Source: Cellulomonas sp. Root485 (GTDB lineage Bacteria; Actinomycetota; Actinomycetes; Actinomycetales; Cellulomonadaceae). Taken from it: a stretch of 64,000 nt of DNA. Below the pieces are notes generated by a model that saw only the letters and a list, made by a program, of their open reading frames with translations, ran no database searches and was not told the origin of the DNA. Positions 16,909 through 25,021 of the stretch are shown here, one piece after another (position 1 is the first letter of the stretch; each line of letters begins with the position of its first letter). The translations under genes were made by a program, and so were the position numbers. The stretch covers positions 290,559-354,558 of the forward strand of contig NZ_LMFC01000002.1 in assembly GCF_001426705.1 (NCBI RefSeq). The letters are read 5' to 3'.

Positions 16909-18273
16909 TCAGCCTTTCAGCCTCGCCGGGTCCGCGTCGACCTTGCCCACGACCAGTCGGTTGATCACGTAGAGCACGACGCCGATGGCGAGCAGGAGGC
17001 CGGCGCGGAGGTAGACGTCGGCCTCGCGGCCGGTCACCGGGGACGCCAGCACCAGCGACACCAGCGCACCGACCACCGGCACCCACGTCGGGGCCCGGAA
17101 CGAGGGGCCGTCGTCGCCGTCGGCGGGCTCGTCGTCGGGCTCCTTGCGCAGCACCAGCACGGAGACGTTCACGACGACGAAGACCAGCAGCAGGAGCAGC
17201 ACCGTGGTGTCGGCGAGCCCCGCCAGGTCGCCGGTGCTCACCAGGGTCAGCGCGATGAGCAGGGTGAACGCGATCGCCACGTACGGCGTCTGGCGGCCCT
17301 GGTGCACCCGACCGAGAACCTTCGGCACGATGCCCTCGCTCGACATCCCGTAGACCAGCCGCGACGCCATGATCATGTTGATCAGCGCGGTGTTGGTGAC
17401 GGCGAGCAGGGCGATGATCGCGAACAGCCCGGGCGGGAACGTCAGGCCGGCCACCTTGACCACCTCGAGCAGGGGACCGGTGGACCCGGCGAGAGTCTCG
17501 GTGTCCACCAGCATCGACGTGGTGAACGCGACGCCCAGGTAGATGAGGCCCGCGACCGTGAGCCCGCCGAACAGTGCGCGCGGGAAGTCGCGACGAGGCT
17601 TCTGCGTCTCCTCCGCCAGGTTGACCGAGTCCTCGAACCCGAGCAGCGCGTAGAACGCGAGGGCGGTCGCGCCGAGCACCGCGACGAGCGGTGCCCCCTC
17701 GGTCTCCAGCTCCAGTGCCCGCCCCGGCTCGCCGTCGCCGCTGACCAGGGCCCATGCCCCGATCGCCAGGATGACCAGCAGGCCCGTGGCCTCCACGATC
17801 GTGAGGACCACGTTGACGCGCACCGACTCCGAGATGCCGAGCAGGTTCACCGCGGAGATCGCCAGCAGGAAGAACCACGCGGCGGCCAGCGTCGGGACCG
17901 TGAGGAACTCGGCCAGGTAGTCGCCGCCGAACGCGCGGGCCGCCGCGGACGCGCTGGTGATGCCGGACATCATCACGGCGAACGCGACCATGAACGTGAG
18001 GAACGGGCGCTTGAACGCGCGGTTGGCGTAGAGCGCGGCGCCGGCGGCCTGCGGGAACCTGCCGACGAGCTCGGCGTACGACGCCGCCGTCAGCCCGGCC
18101 AGCACGAATGCGCACAGGAACGGCAACCAGATCGCGCCGCCCACCTCCGCGGCGACCTTGCCGGTGAGCGCGTAGATCCCCGCGCCCAGGATGTCGCCGA
18201 CGACGAACAGCAGCAGCACCTTGCGGCCGATCGTGCGCTTCAACGGCGTGGTCATGACCTTCTGCTCGCTCAT
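16909..18273 (-). CDS. APC-family amino acid permease
   Basis: 454 residues with about 12 membrane helices. The first helix contains the APC hallmark GDILGAGIYALTGKVA, whose unwound glycines bind the amino-acid backbone; SYAELVGRFPQAAGAALYA and LGFEDSVNLAEETQKPRRDF are other family motifs. It is a cytoplasmic-membrane importer or exchanger of amino acids or polyamines; the substrate is not predictable. ATG start with a G-rich AGGGGG about 8 nt upstream. A short acidic hydrophilic loop (EPDDEPADGDDGP) lies near residue 375. Divergent from the small YtxH-like gene at 18395. Confidence 0.9.
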   Translation of the reverse strand: MSEQKVMTTPLKRTIGRKVLLLFVVGDILGAGIYALTGKVAAEVGGAIWLPFLCAFVLAGLTAASYAELVGRFPQAAGAALYANRAFKRPFLTFMVAFAVMMSGITSASAAARAFGGDYLAEFLTVPTLAAAWFFLLAISAVNLLGISESVRVNVVLTIVEATGLLVILAIGAWALVSGDGEPGRALELETEGAPLVAVLGATALAFYALLGFEDSVNLAEETQKPRRDFPRALFGGLTVAGLIYLGVAFTTSMLVDTETLAGSTGPLLEVVKVAGLTFPPGLFAIIALLAVTNTALINMIMASRLVYGMSSEGIVPKVLGRVHQGRQTPYVAIAFTLLIALTLVSTGDLAGLADTTVLLLLLVFVVVNVSVLVLRKEPDDEPADGDDGPSFRAPTWVPVVGALVSLVLASPVTGREADVYLRAGLLLAIGVVLYVINRLVVGKVDADPARLKG

Positions 18274-18394
18274 TCGTCGCCCCCTGCTCGCTCGACCGCG
18301 TCTCGGCCAGTCTTCTGCCGGAAGCCCCCCGCCGCGCGTTCACGCGGATCCCTGCCTACGCTCGGACACTCAGACGAGTCAGGGAGGACTGCGC

Positions 18395-18718
18395 ATGATC
18401 AAGCGAGTCGTGTTCGTCGCGGGCGTCACCGCGGGGTACCTGTTCGGCACTCCGTCCGGGCGTCGGCAGCTGGACAAGATGAAGGTCTGGGCCGTCGACG
18501 TGTGGCGTGACCCGCGGGTGCAGGAGCACGTGCAGGAGTACGAGGCCCAAGCGGCCGCGTTCGCCAAGAAGCAGGGTGCCGCGGTGTGGGAGAAGGCCGT
18601 CGACTCGGCCAAGGGCGCGATGTCGTCGTCGACCACGAAGCACTCGTCCAACGACGGGTCGCCGACCGTCGTCGAACCGCTGATGGACGCGGACGACGCC
18701 AACCCCGGGCAGCGGTGA
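18395..18718 (+). CDS. Small YtxH-like hypothetical protein
   Basis: 107 residues. An N-terminal hydrophobic stretch with glycine pattern (VVFVAGVTAGYLFGTPSGRR) precedes a helical amphipathic region with many Ala, Lys and Glu (EAQAAAFAKKQGAAVWEKA) and a Ser/Thr-rich tail. This layout resembles YtxH-type small membrane-associated proteins. A strong AGGGAGGA lies 6 nt before the ATG, and a -10-like TACGCT lies further upstream (18356-18361). Its TGA overlaps the GTG of the DUF427 gene. Function unknown. Confidence 0.65.
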   Translation: MIKRVVFVAGVTAGYLFGTPSGRRQLDKMKVWAVDVWRDPRVQEHVQEYEAQAAAFAKKQGAAVWEKAVDSAKGAMSSSTTKHSSNDGSPTVVEPLMDADDANPGQR

Positions 18719-19206
18719 CCCCCACGCCGCTGCCCGCGGCCCCCGGGCAGGAGTCCGTCTGGGACTACCCGCGGCCACCTCGGGTCGAGAGCACGCCCGA
18801 GCTGGTCGTCGTGACGCTCGACGGCCTGCCCGTCGCGACGACGACCGACGCCGTCCGCGTGCTCGAGACCAGCCACCCGCCCGTGTACTACCTGCCGTTC
18901 GACGCGTTCGAGCCGGGGGTGCTGGAGGCGGCGGTCGGCTCGTCGGTGTGCGAGTTCAAGGGAGTCGCGTCGTACGTGTCGGTGCGTGCCGGCGGTCGCC
19001 TGGTGTCCCGCGTCGGCTGGACCTACCCGACGCCGCTGCCGGGGTACGAGGTCCTCGCCGACCGTGTCGCCCTGTACGCGGGCGACCTGCGCTGCACCGT
19101 CGACGGCGAGCTGGTGGAGCCGCAGCCCGGCGGCTTCTACGGCGGCTGGATCACCTCCCGCGTCGTCGGCCCGTTCAAGGGAGCTCCAGGCACGCGCGGC
19201 TGGTGA
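18715..19206 (+). CDS. DUF427 domain-containing protein
   Basis: 163 residues. It shows the compact DUF427 fold: WDYPRPPRVESTPELVVVTL, then VLETSHPPVYYLPF, CEFKGVASYVSVR and ADRVALYAGDL. Family members are small beta-rich proteins without an established activity. The GTG at 18715 overlaps the preceding stop (GTGA), so the two are coupled. The FYGGWITS segment near the C-terminus is also family-typical. Confidence 0.88.
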   Translation: MTPTPLPAAPGQESVWDYPRPPRVESTPELVVVTLDGLPVATTTDAVRVLETSHPPVYYLPFDAFEPGVLEAAVGSSVCEFKGVASYVSVRAGGRLVSRVGWTYPTPLPGYEVLADRVALYAGDLRCTVDGELVEPQPGGFYGGWITSRVVGPFKGAPGTRGW

Positions 19207-19216
19207 GCGTTGACGT

Positions 19217-19232
19217 GTGACTAATTGGTCAC
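19217..19232. promoter_or_regulatory. Probable ArsR-family operator
   Basis: GTGACTAATTGGTCAC is a 16-bp near-palindrome with GTGAC/GTCAC arms and an AATT centre, followed 1 bp later by a -10-like TAATGT (19234-19239) and the ATG of the ArsR-SRPBCC gene at 19247. Binding here would occlude the promoter, so autoregulation by the encoded ArsR-type domain is likely. Confidence 0.65.
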
Positions 19233-19246
19233 CTAATGTGGTCGGC

Positions 19247-20074
19247 ATGGACGAGGACCTGGTGTTCAAGGCACTTGCGGACGCCACCCGTCGCCACCTG
19301 CTCGACCAGCTCTACACGCGTGACGGCCGCACGCAGACAGAGCTCGAGCAGGGCCTCGAGATGACCCGGTTCGGGGTCAGGAAGCACCTGCTGGTGCTCG
19401 AGGAGGCGGGCCTCGTCGTCACGCGACGATCCGGGCGGGAGAAGCTCCACTTCCTCAACGCCGTCCCGATCCAGCTGATCCACGAGCGGTGGATCGACAA
19501 GTACGACGTGCTCGGCGCCGAGCGCCTGCACGCGCTGACCGACCTCAAATCAGCCCTGGAGAGCACCATGACCACGCAGACCGACACGGCCACCACGACC
19601 GTCCTCGTCAACCGCATCTGGATCAAGGCCGACACCGCCACCGTGTGGAAGGCCATCACGTCGCCCGAGTGGAACGCCCGGTACGGCTACAAGAGCCCCT
19701 CGACGTTCGACCTCACGCCCGGCGGCGCCGCCGCGACGCTCCCGTCCGCCGACATGGTCGCCTACGGCGCCCCGGCCGACCAGCCGATCCTCGACGGCGA
19801 GGTGCTCGAGGTCGTCGAGGGCTCCCGCCTGGTGCTCACCTGGCGCACGCTCTGGGACGACGAGGCCCGCGCCGAGGGGTTCACCCGGCTGACCTACGAG
19901 CTCGAGGAGCGCGGCGCGGGCATCACGCAGCTGACCGTGCTGCACGACGTGACCGGCGCACCGCGCACCGCGTCGCTCGTCTCCGGCGACCTGCCGGAGT
20001 TCGGCGGCGGCTGGCCGCAGATCCTGTCCGACCTCAAGACCCTCCTGGAGACGGGCGCGTCGCTGGAGTCCTGA
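19247..20074 (+). CDS. ArsR-family regulator fused to an SRPBCC/AHSA1 domain
   Basis: 275 residues. Residues 1-105 form an ArsR-type winged helix (MDEDLVFKALADATRRHLLD, QTELEQGLEMTRFGVRKHLL, GLVVTRRSGREKLH). Residues ~115-270 form an SRPBCC/AHSA1 lipid-binding-type cavity (NRIWIKADTATVWKAITSPE; GGGWPQILSDLKTLLE). Commonly these are neighbouring genes; here they are one chain through SALESTMTTQT with no stop between. It may be a one-component sensor whose ligand sits in the SRPBCC cavity. The ATG is 7 nt after TAATGT, with an operator just upstream, so it is probably leaderless and autoregulated. Confidence 0.88.
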   Translation: MDEDLVFKALADATRRHLLDQLYTRDGRTQTELEQGLEMTRFGVRKHLLVLEEAGLVVTRRSGREKLHFLNAVPIQLIHERWIDKYDVLGAERLHALTDLKSALESTMTTQTDTATTTVLVNRIWIKADTATVWKAITSPEWNARYGYKSPSTFDLTPGGAAATLPSADMVAYGAPADQPILDGEVLEVVEGSRLVLTWRTLWDDEARAEGFTRLTYELEERGAGITQLTVLHDVTGAPRTASLVSGDLPEFGGGWPQILSDLKTLLETGASLES

Positions 20075-20084
20075 CGGGTCGCGC

Positions 20085-20114
20085 ACGGGCCGGTCGCCTC
20101 GGTGACCGGCCCGT
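20085..20114 (+). terminator. Probable terminator hairpin
   Basis: An 11-bp perfect inverted repeat (ACGGGCCGGTC / GACCGGCCCGT) with an 8-nt loop starts 10 bp after the stop of the ArsR-SRPBCC gene. It has no T-run, as is common in high-GC actinobacteria. Confidence 0.6.
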
Positions 20115-20132
20115 CCCCGCGCCGCGGGCCGG

Positions 20133-20202
20133 CGAGCTCGGTGCTCCGCGCCGAGCTCGGTGGTTCGAGCTGCCGAGCTCGGCAACAACCACCGAGCTCG
20201 AG
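20133..20202. repeat. GAGCTCGG-type intergenic palindromic element, copy 1
   Basis: Four GAGCTC blocks occur in 70 bp. CGAGCTCGGTGGTT (20152-20165) and AACCACCGAGCTCG (20187-20200) form a 14-bp perfect stem. The same design (CGCGCCGAGCTCGG, then CCACCGAGCTCG) recurs at 37.7 kb. It lies between convergent gene ends. Confidence 0.75.
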
Positions 20203-20232
20203 GGCGAGACGGGTCGCCGTCTCACCACCGGG

Positions 20233-20285
20233 GTCGCCCGGTCGCCCGGGTTGCCCGGGTCGCCCGGGTTGCCCGGGTTGCCCGG
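20233..20285. repeat. Six tandem copies of a 9-bp unit
   Basis: The unit GTYGCCCGG (Y = C or T) is repeated six times without interruption; the first copy is one base short. Non-coding, between convergent genes. Such an array may vary in copy number. Confidence 0.8.
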
Positions 20286-20352
20286 CGAGATCGTGGCTTC
20301 GGCGCGAGATCGTGGGTGCGGACGCACGATCTCGCGCCGAACGCACGATCTC
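20285..20352. repeat. GAGATCGTG palindromic element reaching into the gluconokinase stop codon
   Basis: TTCGGCGCGAGATCGTG (20298-20314) and CACGATCTCGCGCCGAA (20325-20341) form a 17-bp perfect stem. An outer pair, GAGATCGTG (20287-20295) and CACGATCTC (20344-20352), adds 9 bp and includes bases of the gluconokinase TGA (20351-20353). It may act as its terminator. Confidence 0.75.
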
Positions 20353-20872
20353 AGTCGACGGGCGGGTTGGGGTCGTCGCGCAGGAGGCGCAGGGCCTCGT
20401 CGGCGATGGCGTCCGGGGGGCCCGCGACCGGGACGTCCACGCCGTCCTCGTCGGCGGCCAGCGGTTCCAGGGTCGCCAGCTGGCTGGCCAGGAGCGTCGC
20501 CGGCATGAAGTGGCCCGTCCGCGCCGCGAGCCGTCGCTGCAGCTCCTCCGGCGGGACCACCAGGTGCACGAACCGCACGCGGCCGTGCGCGGTGCGCAGG
20601 ACGTCCCGGTAGGAGCGGCGCAGCGACGAGCACGTCACGACGGTCGGTCCGCCGGCCGACGACATCGCGTCCCGGATCGCCCGCAGCCACGGTCCGCGGT
20701 CGGCGTCGGTGAGCGCCCGACCGGCACGCATGGCCTCGACGTTCGCCGCCGGATGCAGGTCGTCGCCCTCGATCATCGGCCGCCCGAGCCTCTGGGCCAG
20801 CAGCACCGCGGTCGTCGACTTCCCGGTCCCGGACACCCCCATGACGACCAGGTGCTCGGGCAGGCTGCTCAC
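20351..20872 (-). CDS. Gluconokinase
   Basis: 173 residues, the usual length for bacterial GntK/IdnK. P-loop VMGVSGTGKSTTAVLLAQRL, then the gluconokinase segment MIEGDDLHPAANVEAM, TDADRGPWL, CSSLRRSYRDVLR and the lid-region RTGHFMPATLLASQLATLE. It phosphorylates gluconate to 6-phosphogluconate with ATP, feeding the pentose phosphate pathway. GTG at 20872 gives the family length; the only ribosome-binding candidate is a weak GAGG. No gluconate permease or GntR gene is adjacent. Upstream longer starts would add residues without family match. Confidence 0.93.
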   Translation of the reverse strand: MSSLPEHLVVMGVSGTGKSTTAVLLAQRLGRPMIEGDDLHPAANVEAMRAGRALTDADRGPWLRAIRDAMSSAGGPTVVTCSSLRRSYRDVLRTAHGRVRFVHLVVPPEELQRRLAARTGHFMPATLLASQLATLEPLAADEDGVDVPVAGPPDAIADEALRLLRDDPNPPVD

Positions 20873-20910
20873 GCGGGACAGCCTCGCACGCCTCCACCCC
20901 AGCCCCACCC

Positions 20911-20940
20911 GAACTCGTCACCGCGCACTGAACTCGTCAC
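20911..20940. repeat. Two direct repeats of GAACTCGTCAC
   Basis: Two exact 11-bp copies (20911-20921 and 20930-20940) are spaced 19 bp start to start in the divergent gap between gluconokinase and the MFS gene. They may be a regulatory site or another intergenic repeat family. Confidence 0.6.
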
Positions 20941-21003
20941 TGGGCGGCGGGCGGCACCGCGCCCGTGAGCGGGGTGTGTCGCTCGGGCAACTAAACTCGT
21001 CCG

Positions 21004-22287
21004 ATGCCCTCGTTCGTCGTCGACACCACGCCTCTGCGTGTCAGTCCGGCGTTCCGGCGGCTGTGGTGGGGGCTGTCGATCTCCAACCTCGGGGCGCAGC
21101 TGACGGTGGTCGCGGTCGGGCTGCAGGTGTACGCGATCTCGGGGTCGACGGCGTCGGTGGGCCTGCTGGGCCTGTGCGCGCTCGTGCCGCTGGTGATCTT
21201 CGGGCTGTACGGCGGCGCGATCGTCGACCACTACGACCGCCGCCGGGTCGCGCTCGCCGCGTCGTTCGTGACGTGGGCGGCGACCATCGGTCTGGCGGTG
21301 CAGGGGTGGCTCGGCAACTCGCAGGAGTGGGTGCTCTTCGCGCTGGTCGCGGTGCAGTCGGGGGCGTTCGCGGTCAGCACGCCGGCGCGCTCGGCGATCA
21401 TCCCGCGGCTGCTGGACCCCCGGCTGATGCCGGCCGCGAACGCCCTGCAGACGCTCGGGTTCAGCGTCGCGTTCACGGTCGGTCCGCTGCTGGGCGCCGC
21501 CCTGGTGGCGGCGTTCGACTACGGCGTCGCGTACACGGTCGACGCCCTCCTGTTCACCGCCGCCCTGTTCGCGGTCTTCCGGCTCCCGCCGCAGCCGCCG
21601 ATGCCGTCGGAGACCCGGCGCGAGCGCGTGGGGCTGGGCTCGGTGGTGGACGGGTTCCGGTACCTCGGGACGCAGCGGAACGTGCGGATGACGTTCGCGG
21701 TGGACCTGGTCGCCATGATCACGTCGTCGCCGCGGGTGCTGTTCCCGGCGGTCGGGCTGGTCTACCTGGGCGGGGGGGCGACGACGACCGGGGTCATGGC
21801 GGCGTCCGCGGCGGTCGGCGTCGGGCTCGCGGGGCTGTTCTCCGGCGGCCTGGCGAGGATCCGCTGGCAGGGCCGGATCATCGCGGTGGCCATCACGGTC
21901 TGGGGGCTGGCCGTCGCCGGGTTCGGGCTGACGCTCGTGCTGGCCGGCCGGTCGCACCCGGACCAGGTGCTCTGGCTCGCGCTCGCGATCGCGGTGCTCA
22001 TGCTGGTGGTCGCCGGAGCCAGTGACGCGATCAGCTCGGTGTTCCGGCAGACCATCCTGCAGACGGCGACGCCCGACGACATGCGCGGCCGGCTCCAGGG
22101 CGTGTTCATCGTGGTGGTCGCGGGCGGGCCCCGGCTGGGCGAGGCGCTGCTCGGCGGTGCCGCGTCGAAGATCGGCGAGGGCTGGGCCGCGGTGGTCGGT
22201 GGCTGCCTGTGCGTGGTGCTGCTGTGGGTGCTCGTCCGGTCGCAGCGCTCGTTCTGGGACTACGACGCCCGCCACCCGGTGCCCTGA
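21004..22287 (+). CDS. MFS transporter (EntS-like drug/siderophore exporter type)
   Basis: 427 residues, 12 predicted membrane helices. The N-terminal LRVSPAFRRLWWGLSISNLG and the RAAIIPRL-like segment (STPARSAIIPRLLDPRLMP) are typical of the EntS/TCR-3-type MFS group, as is GGAIVDHYDRRRVALAA in loop 2-3. Members export enterobactin-like siderophores or drugs. ATG at 21004, 6 nt after a -10-like TAAACT, with no Shine-Dalgarno. It is about 10 kb from the siderophore uptake operon and has no visible iron box, so a siderophore role is only possible. Confidence 0.88.
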   Translation: MPSFVVDTTPLRVSPAFRRLWWGLSISNLGAQLTVVAVGLQVYAISGSTASVGLLGLCALVPLVIFGLYGGAIVDHYDRRRVALAASFVTWAATIGLAVQGWLGNSQEWVLFALVAVQSGAFAVSTPARSAIIPRLLDPRLMPAANALQTLGFSVAFTVGPLLGAALVAAFDYGVAYTVDALLFTAALFAVFRLPPQPPMPSETRRERVGLGSVVDGFRYLGTQRNVRMTFAVDLVAMITSSPRVLFPAVGLVYLGGGATTTGVMAASAAVGVGLAGLFSGGLARIRWQGRIIAVAITVWGLAVAGFGLTLVLAGRSHPDQVLWLALAIAVLMLVVAGASDAISSVFRQTILQTATPDDMRGRLQGVFIVVVAGGPRLGEALLGGAASKIGEGWAAVVGGCLCVVLLWVLVRSQRSFWDYDARHPVP

Positions 22288-22327
22288 CGCGACCGCGAGC
22301 CCGGCAGTTCGTCGGGAGGTGCGGCGG

Positions 22328-24085
22328 TCACGGGCGCGGGACGTTGCGGAGGTTCGAGCGGGCCATCGCCATGACCTCGCCCAGCCCGCCGCCGAGCACC
22401 TCCTTGCTCATCGCGGCGGTGAACCCGGAGACCTGCGCGCGCGTGATCTTCGGCGGCAGCGAGAGGGCGCGCGGGTCGGTGACGAGGTCGATCAGCGCCG
22501 GGCCGTCGTGGGAGAACGCCTCCCGGAGCGCGGCGCGTATCGACGTGGGCTTCTCGACGCGCACGGAGGGGATCCCCACCGCAGACGCGATCGCCGCGTA
22601 GTCGACCGGGGGCGTGTCGGTGGCGTAGGAGGGGAGGCCGTCGACGAGCATCTCGAGCCGGACCATGCCGAGCGTCGCGTTGTCGAAGACGACGATCTTC
22701 ACGGGCAGGTCGAGCACCTTCACGGTGATGAGCTCGCCCAGCAGCATCGACAGGCCGCCGTCACCGGCCATCGCGACCACATGTCGGCCGCCCCCCGACA
22801 GGGCCGCGCCGATGGCGTGCGGGACGGCGTTCGCCATCGACCCGTGCAGGAACGACCCGATGACCCGACGACGACCGTTGGGCGTGATGTACCGCGCCGC
22901 CCAGACGTTGCACATGCCGGTGTCGACGGTGAACACGGCGTCGTCAGGAGCCTCCTCGTCGAGCAGGACGGCCGCGTACTCGGGGTGGATCGGCTCGGTG
23001 TGCTCGACGTCCTTGGTGTACGCGCCGACCACCCCGCTCATCGCGCGCTCGTGCTTCTTGAGCATCTGGTCGAGGAACCGGTGGCTCTTCTTGGGTTTCA
23101 CCAGGGACAGCAGCGCCGTCATCGTCTCGCCCACGTCGCCCAGCACCACGAGGTCGTTGCGGGTCCGTCGGCCGAGCCGGGTGGGCTCGATGTCCACCTG
23201 CGCGGTGCGGACGCCGGACGGCAGGAACTGGTCGTACGGGAAGTCGGTGCCGAGCAGGAGCAGGAGGTCGGCGCCCTCCATCGCGGACTGGCACGCGCCG
23301 TACCCGAGCAGCCCGGACATGCCGACGTCGAAGGGGTTGTCGACCTGGATGACCTCCTTGCCGCGCAGGCTGTGCCCGACGGGCGCGTTCAGCAGCCGGG
23401 CCAGCGCGAGGACCTCCGACCGCGAGCCGCGCACACCGGCCCCGGCGAAGATCGTGACCTTGCCCGCGGCGTCGATGGCCTCGGCGAGCGCTCGCACGGC
23501 ACCCTCGTCGGGAACGACGCGCGGGGCCGGCGGGGGAGTGAGGACGTCGACGCCGGCGTCGGGTGCTTCGAGGTCCGCGATGTCGCCCGGCAGGGTGAGG
23601 ACCGCCACGCCGGGGGCGCCGTAGGCGTGGTGGATGGCTGACCGGATCACGCGGGGCGCCTGCGCGGCGGTCGAGATCATCTCGCTGAACACCGAGCACT
23701 CGAGGAACAGCCGGTCGGGGTGGGTCTCCTGGAAGAACTGCGTCCCGATCTGCGCGCTGGGGATGTGTGATGCGATGGCCAGGACGGGGACGCGGGACCG
23801 GTTCGCGTCGTACAGGCCGTTGATCAGGTGCAGGTTGCCCGGCCCGCACGACCCCGCGCACACGGCCAGCCTGCCGGTCAGCTCAGCCTCGGCCGCCGCC
23901 GCGAAGGCCCCGGCCTCCTCGTGCCGCACGTGCACCCACGCGATGTCGACGCCGTCCTCGCGCGCGCGGCGGACCGCGTCGACGACGGGGTTGAGGCTGT
24001 CCCCGACGATCCCGTAGATGTGCCTCGCACCGGCGGCGACCAGCTGGGCGACGAGCAGGTCAGCGATCGATCGACGACGTGGCAC
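22328..24085 (-). CDS. poxB: Thiamine-diphosphate-dependent pyruvate dehydrogenase (quinone)/PoxB-like
   Basis: 585 residues with the three-domain layout of pyruvate oxidase-type enzymes. N-terminal PYR domain with the catalytic Glu in VRHEEAGAFAAAAEAEL; CAGSCGPGNLHLINGLYDA; HIPSAQIGTQFFQETHP; a central FAD/Rossmann-like domain (KVTIFAGAGVRGSR); and a C-terminal PP domain with the ThDP/Mg motif AGDGGLSMLLGELITV ... VVFDNATLGMVR. It oxidatively decarboxylates pyruvate to acetate, passing electrons to the quinone pool. GTG at 24085 has GGAGGT 5 nt upstream. Single gene; PoxB and other family members (acetolactate synthase) are alike, but the motif set favours PoxB. Confidence 0.88.
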   Translation of the reverse strand: MPRRRSIADLLVAQLVAAGARHIYGIVGDSLNPVVDAVRRAREDGVDIAWVHVRHEEAGAFAAAAEAELTGRLAVCAGSCGPGNLHLINGLYDANRSRVPVLAIASHIPSAQIGTQFFQETHPDRLFLECSVFSEMISTAAQAPRVIRSAIHHAYGAPGVAVLTLPGDIADLEAPDAGVDVLTPPPAPRVVPDEGAVRALAEAIDAAGKVTIFAGAGVRGSRSEVLALARLLNAPVGHSLRGKEVIQVDNPFDVGMSGLLGYGACQSAMEGADLLLLLGTDFPYDQFLPSGVRTAQVDIEPTRLGRRTRNDLVVLGDVGETMTALLSLVKPKKSHRFLDQMLKKHERAMSGVVGAYTKDVEHTEPIHPEYAAVLLDEEAPDDAVFTVDTGMCNVWAARYITPNGRRRVIGSFLHGSMANAVPHAIGAALSGGGRHVVAMAGDGGLSMLLGELITVKVLDLPVKIVVFDNATLGMVRLEMLVDGLPSYATDTPPVDYAAIASAVGIPSVRVEKPTSIRAALREAFSHDGPALIDLVTDPRALSLPPKITRAQVSGFTAAMSKEVLGGGLGEVMAMARSNLRNVPRP

Positions 24086-24148
24086 GGGTGACCTCCGGGG
24101 GGTTGGACGGTCCCTCCATCGTCAGCCTGGGTCGGTGGCGCCGCACCC

Positions 24149-24949
24149 TCAGTCGGCGCGGAGGGCCTGGACGTACCGCGTGGCGGTGTCGAGCGCCGTC
24201 GCGACCGCCTGGCCCGGTGTGTCGCCGACGACCTGCACGCGGACGACGATGCCGTCGCGCGCAGCCCAGAGGAGCGCCGCGGAGTACGGGTCGGCGGCGA
24301 TGCTGCCATCGTCCTGGAACGACGCCTCGTCGCGGGTGAGCGCCCACGCCGTCCAGCCGGGCAGGTCCACCTCGGACACACCGGAGGCGGACACGACGGT
24401 CCGCGGGATGTAGGTGCCGTCCGCGTTGTCCACGCGGGGCGTCTCCCTGTCGACCGCCCAGCCCTCGAGGTCGGCGGCCTCCGTCGCGACGGCGGTCTGC
24501 GCGGACTCCACGTCGGGCATCTCGTACACCTCGATCACCCGGCTCGCGCCGCCGGCGACGGGCAGCTCGATCGGGTCACCCAGGGCGAAGGCGTGGCCCG
24601 CCAGGGACGCGGCCCGCACGTCGATGAGCAGCGGGTTGCCGCACTGGGGGAGGACCGGGCCGGGCAGGGCCGTCTCCTCGGCCTGCGTGGCGGCGAGCTG
24701 GTCGAGGTACTCCTGCGCCTCGGGCGAACCCGGCTCGTACTCGTCGCAGCGGTCGACGGTCGCGGTGGGGACGAGCGACTCCATCAGCGCGGCCGTCGCC
24801 TCCTCGAACGTCAGCGGGGCGCGCGTCGGGGTCGAGGAGGCCGAGGGGGACGCCGACGGGTCGCCGTCCGCGGAGCAGGCGCCGAGGGCGAGGAGCGCGA
24901 CGACGGCGACGAGACCGCGGGCCGGCCGGGCGAGGCGGAGGGGGAGCAC
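24149..24949 (-). CDS. Hypothetical lipoprotein
   Basis: 266 residues. A short basic n-region (LPLRLARPARG), hydrophobic core and lipobox LGAC are followed by a Ser/Pro/Thr-rich spacer (PSASPSASSTPTRAP) and a ~200-residue mature domain with several Trp and two widely spaced Cys (VDRCDEY; LPQCGNP) that could form a disulfide. No family recognised. GTG at 24949 gives a normal signal peptide and lies 6 nt behind a -10-like CAGGAT; a start 14 codons earlier would place a polar stretch in front of the signal. Confidence 0.75.
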   Translation of the reverse strand: MLPLRLARPARGLVAVVALLALGACSADGDPSASPSASSTPTRAPLTFEEATAALMESLVPTATVDRCDEYEPGSPEAQEYLDQLAATQAEETALPGPVLPQCGNPLLIDVRAASLAGHAFALGDPIELPVAGGASRVIEVYEMPDVESAQTAVATEAADLEGWAVDRETPRVDNADGTYIPRTVVSASGVSEVDLPGWTAWALTRDEASFQDDGSIAADPYSAALLWAARDGIVVRVQVVGDTPGQAVATALDTATRYVQALRAD

Positions 24950-25021
24950 GCGCCCATCCTGACGGACCTGCTGCCTCTCACCGGACGGCATCCACGGGTG
25001 AACCCGCGTCGGCGGAGCGCG

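Noticed and set aside
19568..20074. Separate SRPBCC gene starting at an internal ATG
   Set aside because: The ATG is in frame with the ArsR part, with no stop between and no convincing ribosome-binding site, so a fusion is the simpler reading.
20233..20285. CRISPR-like array
   Set aside because: Units are 9 bp with no spacers, and no cas genes occur in the window.
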